Shown: piece after piece, positions 5,690 to 6,018 of the stretch
Position numbering within the stretch: the first letter of the stretch is position 1
Layout of the letters: every line of letters starts with the position of its first letter
Source of the DNA: Pararhizobium_B sp051960215
GTDB taxonomy: Bacteria; Pseudomonadota; Alphaproteobacteria; Rhizobiales; Rhizobiaceae
Assembly (NCBI GenBank): GCA_051960215.1
Contig: JBQCEN010000292.1
Location: forward strand, 1-6,018
Length of the DNA: 6,018 nt
Direction of reading: 5' to 3'
Notes under the pieces: generated by a model
Told to the model about the DNA's origin: nothing
Database searches by the model: none
What the model saw: the letters and a program-made list of their open reading frames with translations, nothing else
Translations under genes and position numbers: made by a program

Positions 5690-5733
5690 TTCTGCCGCGC
5701 TGCGATTGATGTGCGGCAAATGGGAACGGGACG

Positions 5734-6018
5734 ATGACGAGACAGGCGGGCATTCTTGCCGACCGGGCGATTGCCGGGCTGTTCGAGGAGGGCGCGCTGG
5801 CGAGCGCCCGGCCGCTCGATCCCGACCAGATCCAGCCGGCAAGCCTCGACCTCCGGCTCGGCTCGATCGCCTATCGCGTGCGGGCGAGCTTCCTGCCGGG
5901 GCCCGACCATCGCGTCGCCGACAAGCTCGAGAGGCTGACGCTCCACGAGTTCGACCTTGAGAACGGCGCGGTGCTCGAAACCGGCTGCGTCTATGTGGTG
6001 CCGCTGATGGAGGGCTTC
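5734..6018 (+). CDS. dcd: 2'-deoxycytidine 5'-triphosphate deaminase, partial (3' end outside window)
   Basis: Cytosolic enzyme that deaminates dCTP to dUTP, feeding thymidylate synthesis. Ninety-five residues are visible and the frame is open to the window edge. QPASLDLRLGS (34-44) matches the dCTP deaminase/dUTPase-fold block usually written QP-SxDLRLG. The N-terminus GILADRAI...LFEEG and the GCVYVVPLMEGF segment (85-95) fit the long alphaproteobacterial form of about 360 residues that carries two DCD-like halves, not the short enzyme of about 190; this is from memory of the family and cannot be confirmed here because most of the gene is missing. ATG at 5734 is the start, with GGGAA at 5722-5726. 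The gene diverges from metZ. A weak -35/-10 pair (CTTGCG at 5680-5685, CGATTG at 5703-5708) would overlap the metZ -35 box. Confidence 0.88.
   Translation, partial: MTRQAGILADRAIAGLFEEGALASARPLDPDQIQPASLDLRLGSIAYRVRASFLPGPDHRVADKLERLTLHEFDLENGAVLETGCVYVVPLMEGF

Noticed and set aside
4154..5737. 527-codon open frame on the plus strand across metZ
   Set aside because: It lies opposite metZ, whose protein is a complete, motif-bearing family member. The antisense product is Arg/Gly/Val-rich without recognisable domains, a usual effect of GC-rich codon use. It would also run through the SAM-II riboswitch and terminator.

Overview
The window is GC-rich chromosomal DNA from an alphaproteobacterium, most likely of the order Hyphomicrobiales (rhizobia and relatives). 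The protein families, the order argD-argF-hslO-apaG-(CDP-alcohol phosphatidyltransferase)-metZ-dcd, the SAM-II riboswitch before metZ and the rhizobial-type palindromic repeat all point this way. Genus cannot be settled from the sequence alone. It reads as core housekeeping DNA. I see no insertion sequence, phage gene, CRISPR array, tRNA or rRNA.

Layout. Bases 1-770 hold the 3' two thirds of argD, whose stop overlaps the argF start (767-1702); these are two arginine biosynthesis steps in one operon. A 173-base gap with GC-rich hairpins leads to hslO (1876-2880), the redox-controlled chaperone Hsp33. hslO converges on apaG (2988-3380, minus strand), and the short gap between them holds a two-hairpin interspersed repeat that may end both transcripts. 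A gene-free stretch of 346 bases (3381-3726) contains a probable MITE-like repeat of about 139 bases. It is followed by a membrane CDP-alcohol phosphatidyltransferase gene (3727-4359) whose alcohol substrate is unknown. That gene's 3' end overlaps, tail to tail, the end of metZ (4325-5536, minus strand). At the right edge, dcd starts on the plus strand (5734) and runs off the window.

The most informative region is 5537-5733, between metZ and dcd. On the minus strand it reads in order: a sigma70-type promoter, a SAM-II riboswitch aptamer with P1 and the P2 pseudoknot visible base by base, a possible antiterminator hairpin, an intrinsic terminator with a six-T tail, a ribosome binding site and the metZ ATG. 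This suggests that S-adenosylmethionine represses the sulfhydrylase that makes homocysteine for methionine synthesis, probably by premature termination.

The SAM-II class is already known. The mechanism proposed here for this leader is an inference from pairing. I found no convincing previously undescribed system; the remaining points of interest are the repeats, the convergent overlap and the uncharacterised phosphatidyltransferase.
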